Shown: positions 1 to 7,852 of the stretch, one piece after another
Numbering within the stretch: the stretch's first letter is position 1
Layout of the letters: each line of letters begins with the position of its first letter
Notes under the pieces: generated by a model
What the model was told of the DNA's origin: nothing
Database searches by the model: none
The model's input: the letters and a program-made list of their open reading frames with translations, nothing else
NCBI GenBank assembly: GCA_035934555.1
Contig: DASYXT010000096.1
Span: forward strand, 1 to 64,000
Length of the DNA stretch: 64,000 nt
Source of the DNA: DASYXT01 sp035934555
Lineage (GTDB): Bacteria > Verrucomicrobiota > Verrucomicrobiia > Limisphaerales > UBA8199
Reading direction: 5' to 3'
Program-made: the position numbers and the translations under genes

Positions 1-147
1 TCTTCGTCCGATCATGCCGGGCTCAACCCGCGCGGCAGCCGAGTCATCGTGTGGTTTGATGATGACAGCAGTGTGACCATTTCGGGGCTCCACATCGCTG
101 CCATCGAGAAAGGGCTCTCGAACGGCGGTGGGAACGGCGAACCCTGA
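1..147 (+). CDS. C-terminal end of an unrecognised protein (5' end outside window)
   Basis: Frame 1 is open from the first base to a TGA at 145-147 and would encode the last 48 residues of a protein that starts upstream of the window. The tail contains the stretch VIVWFDDDSSVTISGLHIA and ends in a glycine/asparagine-rich segment, GLSNGGGNGEP. I do not recognise the family. The fragment has no membrane segment. It could also be a chance open frame, because only 49 codons are visible. Confidence 0.35.
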   Translation, partial: SSSDHAGLNPRGSRVIVWFDDDSSVTISGLHIAAIEKGLSNGGGNGEP

Positions 148-604
148 AGGGTGCGGAGCGCGCCGGGGAGAGGGCATCCAAGTGGCAAATAAAGATGGTT
201 GGCGCGCGGAGCGAGCAAATACACCCCTGGTTGAACAAGCCGCTAACCGTCCGCCAGCGCGCGGTTTCTCGTTTCCACGCAGGGCAGATGCGGGTTTATG
301 AGCGCCGCCCTGAAGCTGGAGTCGCTTATATGAAGAGGGCGTTAGTACCTAAAATTCCGCCAGGCCTCCCGGATGATTGGAATATCGGGTCTGTAGCAGA
401 ATTTGTGGGTAAATCCATTTGAGAAATGGCGGCCTGCCGGCCGGGGAGACGATGAGTTTTTCGCTTTGACCATGGCTTGCGGAGGCATCCGAAAAGCAAA
501 CACCCGACCCAAGCGAGTGCTTGGACCGGGCGGGATGCAGTCTCTGCAATCCATGGACGGTCCGGTGCTCGGGTTGCACTCCTGCAGAGCCCTATCCCCC
601 GGAC
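148..604. other. Stretch without a supported gene
   Basis: Several short overlapping reading frames exist on both strands, but none has a recognisable domain or a convincing ribosome binding site. I see no RNA gene or repeat. It probably belongs to the decayed gene whose recognisable end lies just downstream. Confidence 0.4.
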
Positions 605-886
605 CGCGAGGTAAACAGCATTGTGGGTACGTTTTGGGACGGGGTGGGCTGGCATGGATTTCTCGCCACCCTGGCCACACCGCCGCAGCTAGCTATTACG
701 AAAGCGGGGGGTGCGGTTAAAATCTCCTGGCCTTATCCTTCCACAGGCTGGAGCCTCCAGCAGAACGCGGACTTTGGCACAACGAACTGGGTGGCCAGCA
801 CCGGGGTTTCCAACGACGGGACGAATAATTTGCTAACGGTCGCCTTGCCATCGGGTACGAAGTTTTTCCGCCTGACCCATCCATAG
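605..886 (+). pseudogene. Remnant of a secreted HAF-repeat protein
   Basis: In the frame ending with TAG at 884-886 the protein reads NSIVGTFWDGVGWHGFLATL, which matches the HAF extracellular repeat pattern (hydrophobic-V-G-x-F/Y-x-D-x-x-G-x-x-H-G-F-L). A tail of the type KISWPYPSTGWSLQQNADF...TKFFRLTHP follows, which is the usual last beta-sandwich of verrucomicrobial secreted proteins. A full member of such a family has many repeats and a signal peptide. Here only the last repeat and the tail are seen, and the upstream frame is unlike it, so I read it as the 3' remnant of a decayed or frameshifted gene. An in-frame ATG lies at 521 but the residues between it and 605 look non-coding. Confidence 0.5.
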
Positions 887-1034
887 TTGAATGGCGGCGG
901 TCGACTTCGCTGTTCCGGGCGGGAGGCAATGCCCAAAGCAAATCGTAGGAAATCGCATTATGTTGCAACGAAAGCGTGACGCACTGAGCGCTCCGCGGGG
1001 TGTTCAGGATGAACTACTTTAGACATAGGACGTG

Positions 1035-2963
1035 TCAGTTGACGAGTACATCGATATGGGTGCCTTGGGGGCCGCCGCGATAAACGCGCTCGGTGGCCTT
1101 CTGAAAGTCGGAAGCTTTTGCCTTGGTGATATCGACAAACGTCTGCGGGTTGCGATCCGTCAGCGGGAACCACGAGCTTTGGATCTGCAGCATGATCCGG
1201 TGTCCGGTGCGGAAGGTGTGGAGGACGTCGGGCATCACGAACTCGATTTTGGTTGGCTGGCCGGGTGTAAAAGGCTCCGGCCGTGAGAAGCTGTTGCGGA
1301 ATTTGCCGCGAAATGGTTCCCCGCGCAGCATCTGCTGGTAACCCGCCAAGTGCACCCCCGGCGGATTGGCAGGCGAGTCGGGATAGTCGTTAGGATAAAC
1401 ATCGATCAACTTCACCACGAAATCCGAATCGGTCCCCGATGTCGAGACGCGCAACACCGGCGTGACCGGTCCGGCGATGGTGACCTCGGCCTCGAGGGGT
1501 TCGGTCTGATAAGTGAGCACGTCGGTGCGGCGCGAGGCGAAGCGCTGGTCGCACGTCATGTAATCACCGGGCATGCCCGAGCCGATGTCGCCCGTGACCG
1601 GGACCGGTTTGGCGGGGTCGCTTACATATTCGTCGAATTGGTTCGCCGCGCCTGGGGCGGGAGCGAAGGCAAGGCCACCGTCTGCGTGCAGATAAAGAGA
1701 GCGACGGACGGCCTGCTTCGGTGGCCAGGCGTCGAAGCGCCGCCAGGTATCGGTGCCGGTCTCGAAGACCCAGGCCTTGGGCATGCGGGTTTGGTTGGCG
1801 TTCCGGCGGCGGCCCGCACCCTTCGGCTTGAGATGTTGCAGGAAGAACTGCAGCTCGATGTGTTCACGGAAGTACTTGGCCGTCTTCAATTCAAAGCTCA
1901 AATTGCCCAACCGGTCGCCGTCGCCGTGCGACCAACCGCCGTGCGACCACGGCCCCATCACGAGGGTGTTGGCGGGGGCATGCCCATCCTGTTCCACGGC
2001 GCGGAAAAGCTTCAACGGACCGGACAGGTCTTCGGCATCGAACCAGCCCCCGACAAACAACACGGCCGAGGTGAGGTTGTGCATGTGCGGGGCCAGAGCG
2101 CGCGAAGACCAGAAGTTGTCGTAAGTCCAATGGTTCACCATATCGGTCCAATATTGGTTTTCGTGCTTGAGATAGAGGTCGTCGGCGTTGGCCAGCGGCC
2201 CCATGCGCAGGTAAAAGTCGTAAGCATCCGGCGTCCCGAAATCGAACCGGAGCCCTTGCTTGGGCCGTTCGGGTTTCGGCCCACGCGGCTTGAAGCCGGT
2301 GTAGAATCCAAAGTTAGCAGCCAAATAAAAAGCGCCGTTATGATAAGCGTCGTCGCCGTTGCCCACGTCGGCCATGGGTGCCTGGGGCGAAGCCGCCTTC
2401 AGGGCCGGATGGGAATGGATCAAGGCGAACGCCGTGTAGAATCCGGGATAGGAAATCCCCCACATTCCGACACGGCCATTGTTATGCGGGATGTTCTTCA
2501 GGAGCCAATCGATGGTGTCATAAGTGTCGGTGCTCTCGTCGGTGTCCTTTGGGCCGTCGAAATGAGTCTTGTGCACCGGCACATCCTCGAAAACCCCTTC
2601 CGAAAGGTAGCGGCCGCGCACGTCCTGGTAAACGTAGATGAAGTCCTCGTTGGCGAAAGCTTCCGACGGCCCGAGCTGCGCGCGGTAATTGTCGATGCCG
2701 TAGGGGCCCACTGAGTAAGGCGTGCGCTGCATCAGGATGGGGCAAGGCTGACTGCTTTCCTTCGGCACATAGACGGAAGTGAACAGCTTGACTCCGTCCC
2801 GCATCGGAATCCGATATTCGAATTTCGTGAACCGTTCGCGCACCGATTCGGAGGACGGAGCAGCATGGTCCAGCCGGACCTGGGCCAGGGACCCGTTGGC
2901 GAAAAGCACGGAAGCAACCAAAAGAAGCAAGACGGGACGAAAACACTTCGAACTCAGGTTCAT
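1035..2963 (-). CDS. Secreted CocE/NonD-family serine hydrolase (alpha-amino acid ester hydrolase/acylase type)
   Basis: The 642-residue product is an alpha/beta hydrolase of the CocE/NonD (X-Pro dipeptidyl-peptidase S15) family, which cleaves esters or amides of small acyl groups. Residues 1-27 form a signal peptide, so it probably acts in the periplasm or outside. The core begins with FEYRIPMRDGVKLFTSVYVP. The nucleophile elbow GISYPG places Ser171. Asp309 in GGWFDAED and His341 in GPWSHGGW complete a triad with the spacing of Xanthomonas alpha-amino acid ester hydrolase, whose length (about 640) also fits. The C-terminal 220 residues form the jelly-roll cap typical of the family. The exact substrate cannot be read from the sequence. 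It is a single gene, convergent to nothing and divergent from the SPFH gene. Confidence 0.88.
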   Translation of the reverse strand: MNLSSKCFRPVLLLLVASVLFANGSLAQVRLDHAAPSSESVRERFTKFEYRIPMRDGVKLFTSVYVPKESSQPCPILMQRTPYSVGPYGIDNYRAQLGPSEAFANEDFIYVYQDVRGRYLSEGVFEDVPVHKTHFDGPKDTDESTDTYDTIDWLLKNIPHNNGRVGMWGISYPGFYTAFALIHSHPALKAASPQAPMADVGNGDDAYHNGAFYLAANFGFYTGFKPRGPKPERPKQGLRFDFGTPDAYDFYLRMGPLANADDLYLKHENQYWTDMVNHWTYDNFWSSRALAPHMHNLTSAVLFVGGWFDAEDLSGPLKLFRAVEQDGHAPANTLVMGPWSHGGWSHGDGDRLGNLSFELKTAKYFREHIELQFFLQHLKPKGAGRRRNANQTRMPKAWVFETGTDTWRRFDAWPPKQAVRRSLYLHADGGLAFAPAPGAANQFDEYVSDPAKPVPVTGDIGSGMPGDYMTCDQRFASRRTDVLTYQTEPLEAEVTIAGPVTPVLRVSTSGTDSDFVVKLIDVYPNDYPDSPANPPGVHLAGYQQMLRGEPFRGKFRNSFSRPEPFTPGQPTKIEFVMPDVLHTFRTGHRIMLQIQSSWFPLTDRNPQTFVDITKAKASDFQKATERVYRGGPQGTHIDVLVN

Positions 2964-3487
2964 GCACGCTGAGCTAACTCAACCCCGAGCTAAGTCCAGT
3001 CAAAAATTCCAGGCGGTCCCGCTGAGAGTGAGCGAACTCCTCAAGGAAATGCGCGTGTCCAAACAAGCCGCCGGCCATTTATTAATAGGCACTTACGGTG
3101 GCTTGACACCTGCCGTTTTTGTGAGATTGATCGATCAGCAGTTGAAGCAGCCTAAGCTGGCTTTCCTTCCTGAGGGCCAGCGCGGGGGACCCAGATTCCC
3201 CGGACTGATGTGGCGCTGTGAAACGGGCGGCTGGAAAGCCGCCCACGGGCGGACAAGAAGGTCTGGCCTGCCAGGCTACAGGTGTTCGGGGACGGGGCGA
3301 AGGGCGGCGAGTAATCGTCGCCCAGGTCACTTCCTGGACCGAGCCCGTCAGCTAACCTCGTCGGCATCGGGAAGGGCGATCCTCCAGGAGCCCGCGAGTG
3401 CGGTCTTCTATGTTCACCCCGATAAAAAACGCGCTGGGCTTGGCGCGGCGATACCGCTCTGTGCCCATGCCACATCGGAGTAACGAT
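2964..3487. other. Intergenic region between divergent genes
   Basis: No gene is supported here. A perfect 8-bp hairpin with a GGAA loop lies at 3225-3244 (GGGCGGCT/AGCCGCCC). A TTGACA hexamer at 3103-3108 is a possible -35 box on the plus strand, but no good -10 follows at 17 bp. Promoters for both the hydrolase and the SPFH gene must lie here. Confidence 0.4.
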
Positions 3488-5290
3488 ATGAAACTGTTAT
3501 TCCTGTTTATGTCGGAGCACCCGGTGCTGACCGGGATGCTGTTAATCCTGTTCTTTCTCATAATGAGCCCAACGCTGCTGGGGGCGGTGTTAATCCGCGA
3601 GCGGCAGGTCGGGGTCGTGATAAAGAAGTTCGGCGCGCGTTCCTTGCCGCCGGGGCGCTTGATTGCTCTGGCCGGCGAGGCGGGCTACCAGGCCGACACT
3701 TTGGCGCCGGGATTGCACTTCGGTCTGTTCCGCTGGCAATACCGGATTCTGAAAATGCCCGTGGTGGTGGTGCCGCAGGGCGAGATTGCCCTGGTGGTGG
3801 CGGCCGATGGAGCGCCCATTCCGACGGAGCGCATCCTGGGAAAGGTTGTCGAGTGCGACAATTACCAGGACGCGCGGAAGTTCCTGGCCAACGGCGGTGA
3901 GAAAGGCCGGCAGTTGGGCATTCTGACGGCGGGCACTTACCGCATCAACCTGGCGTTGTTCACGGTGATTACCGCGGCCGACGCGCAGGAGCACGGGATG
4001 GAGATGTGGCAATTGCGCCTGCAACGGGTCGAACCGGACATGGTGGGGATCGTGACCACCCTGGACGGCAAGGCGATTGACGCGGGTGAAATTGCCGGGG
4101 CGATGGTGGCCGGGCACGACAACTTCCAGAACGCACAGGCGTTCCTGGACGGCGACGGCCGGCGCGGATTGCAGGAGCAGATCCTGTTGTCCGGCACGTG
4201 GAACCTGAACCCATGGTTCGTCCAGGTCGAACAGGTGCCCATGGTGCAGATCCCGATCGGCTACGTTGGGGTGGTCATCTCGTTCGTGGGGAAGGCGCAC
4301 GTCGATGTCAGCGGCCTCGAATTCAAGCACGGGGATTTGGTCGAAGCGGGTCACAAAGGCGTGTGGGTGACGCCGTTGTATCCGGGCAAACACCCGATCA
4401 ATACCCGCGTGATGAAAGTCGAGCCGGTGCCCACGACCAACATCGTCCTGAACTGGGCGACGCGGACCGAAGCGCACAAGTACGACGAGAAGTTGCAGTC
4501 GATCACCGTGCGCTCGAAAGATGGGTTTGCGTTCAACCTGGACGTGGCCCAGATCATCCACGTCGGCGCGCTGGATGCGCCCAAGGTGATCTCGAGGGTC
4601 GGGTCGATGCAGAACCTCGTCGATCACGTCCTGCAACCGATTGTTGGAAATTATTTCCGCAATTCGGCGCAGGATTACACGGTCCTGGACTTCCTCAGCG
4701 CGCGCAGTCAGCGCCAGGAAGAAGCCGCCGCGCACATTCGCGAAGCCATCGGCGCTTACGATGTGCAGGCCATCGACACGCTGATTGGCGACATCAATCC
4801 GCCGGCGGAGCTGATGCACACCCAGACGGACCGCAAGATCGCCGAAGAGCAGAAGCAGACCTACGAGATGCAGGAAGCCGCGCAGAAACAGCGGCAGCAA
4901 CTCGTGCGGCAGACCTCCCTGGCGGACATTCAGCAGCAGGTCGTCGGCGCCGAGCAAGGGGTGAACATCGCCGAGCTCCACGCCAACGCGCAGGTCAAGC
5001 AGGCGACGGGCGAAGCCGAAGCGGTGCGGTTGCGCGCGCACGGCGAGGCCGAGGCGATCCGCGCGACCGGCGCGGCGAAGGCCGACGCCTATAAGGTCGG
5101 CGTCGAGTCGCTGGGCGCGCAGCCTTACACGTTGATGCAGTTGATGCAAATCGTGGGGGAACGCAACGTGCGGATCGTGCCGGACGTGTCGGTGAGCGGC
5201 GCCAGCGCCAACCCCGGCTTGGTGGATGGGCTGCTGGGCATCATGCTGCGCGGGCAGGGCAACGCCCACGCGCCGGTAAAGAGCTCGTAG
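3488..5290 (+). CDS. SPFH/flotillin-like membrane protein with duplicated N-terminal segment
   Basis: The start at 3488 (MKLLFLF) is chosen because GGAG sits 7 bases upstream; an open frame extends 30 codons further upstream without a good site. The 600-residue protein has one N-terminal membrane segment (about residues 10-30, LTGMLLILFFLIMSP), then RERQVGVVIKKFG, typical of the start of an SPFH region. The SPFH core is around 270-400 (SITVRSKDGFAFNLDVAQIIHV), followed by a long coiled coil rich in E, Q and A (about 430-560; EAEAVRLRAHGEAEAIRATG) as in flotillins. Two similar segments, each with a D-N-x-Q-x-A-x-x-F-L motif, precede the SPFH core and suggest an internal duplication. The likely role is membrane microdomain scaffolding. 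The FHA gene follows on the same strand after 260 bases. Confidence 0.85.
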   Translation: MKLLFLFMSEHPVLTGMLLILFFLIMSPTLLGAVLIRERQVGVVIKKFGARSLPPGRLIALAGEAGYQADTLAPGLHFGLFRWQYRILKMPVVVVPQGEIALVVAADGAPIPTERILGKVVECDNYQDARKFLANGGEKGRQLGILTAGTYRINLALFTVITAADAQEHGMEMWQLRLQRVEPDMVGIVTTLDGKAIDAGEIAGAMVAGHDNFQNAQAFLDGDGRRGLQEQILLSGTWNLNPWFVQVEQVPMVQIPIGYVGVVISFVGKAHVDVSGLEFKHGDLVEAGHKGVWVTPLYPGKHPINTRVMKVEPVPTTNIVLNWATRTEAHKYDEKLQSITVRSKDGFAFNLDVAQIIHVGALDAPKVISRVGSMQNLVDHVLQPIVGNYFRNSAQDYTVLDFLSARSQRQEEAAAHIREAIGAYDVQAIDTLIGDINPPAELMHTQTDRKIAEEQKQTYEMQEAAQKQRQQLVRQTSLADIQQQVVGAEQGVNIAELHANAQVKQATGEAEAVRLRAHGEAEAIRATGAAKADAYKVGVESLGAQPYTLMQLMQIVGERNVRIVPDVSVSGASANPGLVDGLLGIMLRGQGNAHAPVKSS

Positions 5291-5310
5291 TGAGGAACAG
5301 TAGAAACATG

Positions 5311-5337
5311 CGTAGCGGCGCCACAAGCGCCGCTACG
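5311..5337. repeat. REP-like hairpin after the SPFH gene
   Basis: CGTAGCGGCG (5311-5320) and CGCCGCTACG (5328-5337) form a perfect 10-bp stem with a 7-base loop 20 bases after the SPFH stop codon. No T-run follows, so it is more like an extragenic palindrome than an intrinsic terminator, though it may stabilise the 3' end of the mRNA. Confidence 0.6.
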
Positions 5338-5549
5338 CCTTTCGCATGAGTTGGAACAGCAGTTCCACCTTCCCATGAACCTGAAGGCAGGGCCGCAGTC
5401 CTCTGCGCGCCGTGTTCGCATGCCGCGGCGGGCAGGGACTGCCCGCCCTGGTGTGTCAGGCAGGCGCGGCCCTGCCTGACCTAAATCGTCAACGTTTCTT
5501 CTGGACAGTATCCTGCCAGTCAGGTAAGAATGAAGGCATTGGAGCTGAG

Positions 5550-6158
5550 ATGGCCAAGCTCTTGATTAAGTCTGAAGGGTTCAATAACCAGGTACTGCAC
5601 CTTAAACTGGGGCGCAATCTGATTGGTCGCAGCCCGATCAATGACATCCAGGTGGATCACCCGACGGTATCGGCGCAGCATTGTGAATTGATCCTGGATG
5701 GCAATGGCGTGGCAGCGCATGACTGCGATTCTACCAACGGCACGTTCCTGGATGGCGAACCGATAACGCATGCCACGTTAAGCGCCGGGCAAATTCTCAG
5801 GCTGGGCGACGTCGAAATGTTGGTAGAAACCACCGAGGTTAAAGTTGCCATTCCCAAATTTGACCTGCCCCGCCCTGCCCCGCCGGTTGCGCTGGCCGAT
5901 GGAGGCCTGATGTGCAATCGCCATCCCCGCGCCCGAGCGACGTACCAGTGCACCCATTGCCTGGAGGTGTTGTGCGAGGCATGTGTGCACCGGCTGCGCC
6001 GGCGGGGGGGCAAGGTGCTTAAACTGTGCCCGCTCTGCAGCCACAAATGCGAGTTGCTGGGCGGCGAGAAAAAGAAGAAGAAATCGTTGCTCGGCTTTCT
6101 TCAAAAGACGGTCAAACTGCCCTTCGTCCATACATCGAAACGGACCGACTCCGAGTAG
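5550..6158 (+). CDS. FHA-domain protein with a C-terminal B-box-like zinc finger
   Basis: The start at 5550 (MAKLLIKSEGF) is preferred because GGAG lies 5 bases upstream and the protein then begins at the first FHA strand; the open frame continues 46 codons upstream. Residues 1-95 are an FHA domain with the phosphothreonine-binding signature G-R-x-x-x-N-D-I ... S-x-x-H ... D-x-x-S-T-N-G-T (GRSPINDIQVDHPTVSAQHC, DCDSTNGTFLDG). Residues about 125-170 carry Cys/His pairs (MCNRHPRARATYQCTHCLEVLCEACV ... LCPLCSHKC) resembling a B-box zinc finger. A lysine-rich tail ends the 202-residue protein. FHA domains bind phosphothreonine made by Hanks-type kinases; one such kinase lies at 57.1 kb, but a link is only inference. 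Confidence 0.82.
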   Translation: MAKLLIKSEGFNNQVLHLKLGRNLIGRSPINDIQVDHPTVSAQHCELILDGNGVAAHDCDSTNGTFLDGEPITHATLSAGQILRLGDVEMLVETTEVKVAIPKFDLPRPAPPVALADGGLMCNRHPRARATYQCTHCLEVLCEACVHRLRRRGGKVLKLCPLCSHKCELLGGEKKKKKSLLGFLQKTVKLPFVHTSKRTDSE

Positions 6159-6199
6159 CTGAGGTTTTTGAAATCTGACTGGGGTAACAACTTCGGCGC

Positions 6200-7852
6200 T
6201 TAAGCCGGCGCCCCCACCAGTTGTTCCTCGGCTTGCGGCAGCGGGTGAACCAGTTTGCCGTAGTCCAGCTTGAGCAACCGATCGGCGAGGTGGAAATAAT
6301 GGTCGTCGTGGGTAATCACGAGAACCGTTTTGCCGCGCGCTTTAAGGTCCGGAAGCAATTGGGAGTAAAAGACGCGTTTGAAGTGGGGGTCCTGGTCTGC
6401 AGCCCATTCATCAAACAGGTAGAAGGGGCGGTCTTCCAGGTAGGCGGTAAGCAGAGCCAGGCGCTTGCGCTGGCCTTGCGATAGGGCGGTCGTGGAGAGG
6501 GCGCCGTTGTTGATTTTTACTTTGTACTGGAGGTGGAGGGCTTCCAGGTACTCGGCCGCTTGAGCGTCCAGCCCGGGGCTTTCCAAGCCGAGAAGCTGAT
6601 CAAACAGGTAAAAGTCGGAAAAAACCGCGGCAAACAGTTGCCGGTACTGGTCGCGGTTTTCATTGGTGATCGGGCGGCCGTCGAGCCGGATTTCGCCCTG
6701 CTCCGGCACATACAAACCTGCAATCAACTTGGCGAGGGTGGATTTACCGCTGCCATTGCCGCCGACCAGAAAGACGAGTTCGCCGCGCCGGAATGCGAGG
6801 TTTATCGGGCCGAGCACAAAGTGGCTGTCGTCCTTCTCGGAGTGGTAGGAGTGCAGGACACCAATCAATTGGAGGCGCTCGAAAGTCAGCGGTGTCTCCT
6901 GCTGCTCGAACGAACAGGACTCGTTGGAGTGTTCGGCGAGCGAAATCCCAAGGTGCTGAACTTTTTGCAGGGCGATGCTCGCGCGGCCGAAGAGGGAAAA
7001 GCTGCTCATGACGCCAGCCAGCGGACCCATCAGATAGAGTGTGGTGACGACGTAGCCGGTCAGGGTGTGTCGGCTAAGGGCGGCCAGATGAGGCACAAGG
7101 AACAGGATTAAACCGATTAAAGCGAAGTACAGGAAGTGATTCCAGCTTTGCGCGATAATGAAACAGTTTTCCGCGGTGACATTGTGCCGCTGATAGATGT
7201 CAGTGGTCGATTCGACGTTGGCATAGTAGGCGCCGCGCCGGCGCCGGTGCAGTTTCAATTCCTTGATCCCCTCGGTCAAGGCGCGGAACGAAGTGAATAA
7301 TCTATCTTCGGCTTCGCGCGCCAGGTTCAGGTATCGAAAAGCCCGGCCGACGACCAACCGATAGCCGAACCCACCGACGAGGATCAAGCCGCCGACGCAA
7401 AGCAGGATTCTCCAGGAGAGCCAGCCGAGGTAAGCCGCCCCCCCCAATAACATGGCTATGTTGACGGTAATGACGGGAATCCCCAAGAGGGCCTGAGTGA
7501 TATTGAATACATCATCGGTTAGCGCGACCAGGATGCGGGCAGAGCCAAGTTCTTCCAATTGCCTAAGCGGAACAGCCAGGACCTGGCGGATCAAATCACG
7601 CCGCAACCTGGCAATGGCGCCTTGCGAAAACCGCACCAGCATGACCTGGGATGCGTAATTGCTGAGCAGCTTCCCCAGCCCAACGGCGATAAAGGGCCAC
7701 ATGAGCGAGCTGAAAGCCGACCGCGGCTCGGTGAGGGCGGTGCTGACCAGGGCCACGAGGGCGGCGTTACACGCGCCGCTAAAAATGGCCGCCAGCGTGG
7801 TGAAGACGACCATTCGGCGACAACTGCGGAAAACGAATTTAAGCAGCAGCAT
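6200..7852 (-). CDS. SyrD/PvdE-type ABC exporter for the NRPS product
   Basis: This is a fused membrane-ATPase half transporter of the cyclic-peptide exporter type (SyrD, PvdE). From the ATG at 7852 it has 550 residues; the frame opens back to 7939 but that would overlap the NRPS by about 100 bases. Six membrane segments fill the first half (about residues 15-310). The ATPase part shows Walker A GGNGSGKST (364-372), the signature LSQGQRKRLAL (457-467), and Walker B with the catalytic glutamate, FYLFDEWAADQDP, then an H-loop ITHDDH. The start lies inside the last codons of the NRPS gene (overlap 14 bases), so translation is probably coupled. Its position makes it the likely exporter of the peptide. 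The distinct W-A-A-D-Q-D-P after Walker B is typical of this subfamily. Confidence 0.9.
   Translation of the reverse strand: MLLLKFVFRSCRRMVVFTTLAAIFSGACNAALVALVSTALTEPRSAFSSLMWPFIAVGLGKLLSNYASQVMLVRFSQGAIARLRRDLIRQVLAVPLRQLEELGSARILVALTDDVFNITQALLGIPVITVNIAMLLGGAAYLGWLSWRILLCVGGLILVGGFGYRLVVGRAFRYLNLAREAEDRLFTSFRALTEGIKELKLHRRRRGAYYANVESTTDIYQRHNVTAENCFIIAQSWNHFLYFALIGLILFLVPHLAALSRHTLTGYVVTTLYLMGPLAGVMSSFSLFGRASIALQKVQHLGISLAEHSNESCSFEQQETPLTFERLQLIGVLHSYHSEKDDSHFVLGPINLAFRRGELVFLVGGNGSGKSTLAKLIAGLYVPEQGEIRLDGRPITNENRDQYRQLFAAVFSDFYLFDQLLGLESPGLDAQAAEYLEALHLQYKVKINNGALSTTALSQGQRKRLALLTAYLEDRPFYLFDEWAADQDPHFKRVFYSQLLPDLKARGKTVLVITHDDHYFHLADRLLKLDYGKLVHPLPQAEEQLVGAPA

Noticed and set aside
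195..422. 75-codon plus-strand frame near the left edge
   Set aside because: No recognisable domain, and composition is not distinguishable from non-coding sequence.
1350..2714. Long 454-codon open frame on the plus strand opposite the CocE-type hydrolase
   Set aside because: It is a mirror of the real minus-strand gene, its protein is compositionally odd, and no domain is seen.
3590..5326. 578-codon frame on the minus strand opposite the SPFH gene
   Set aside because: It shadows the SPFH gene. The protein is rich in His, Arg and Leu, as expected for an antisense frame of a high-G+C gene.
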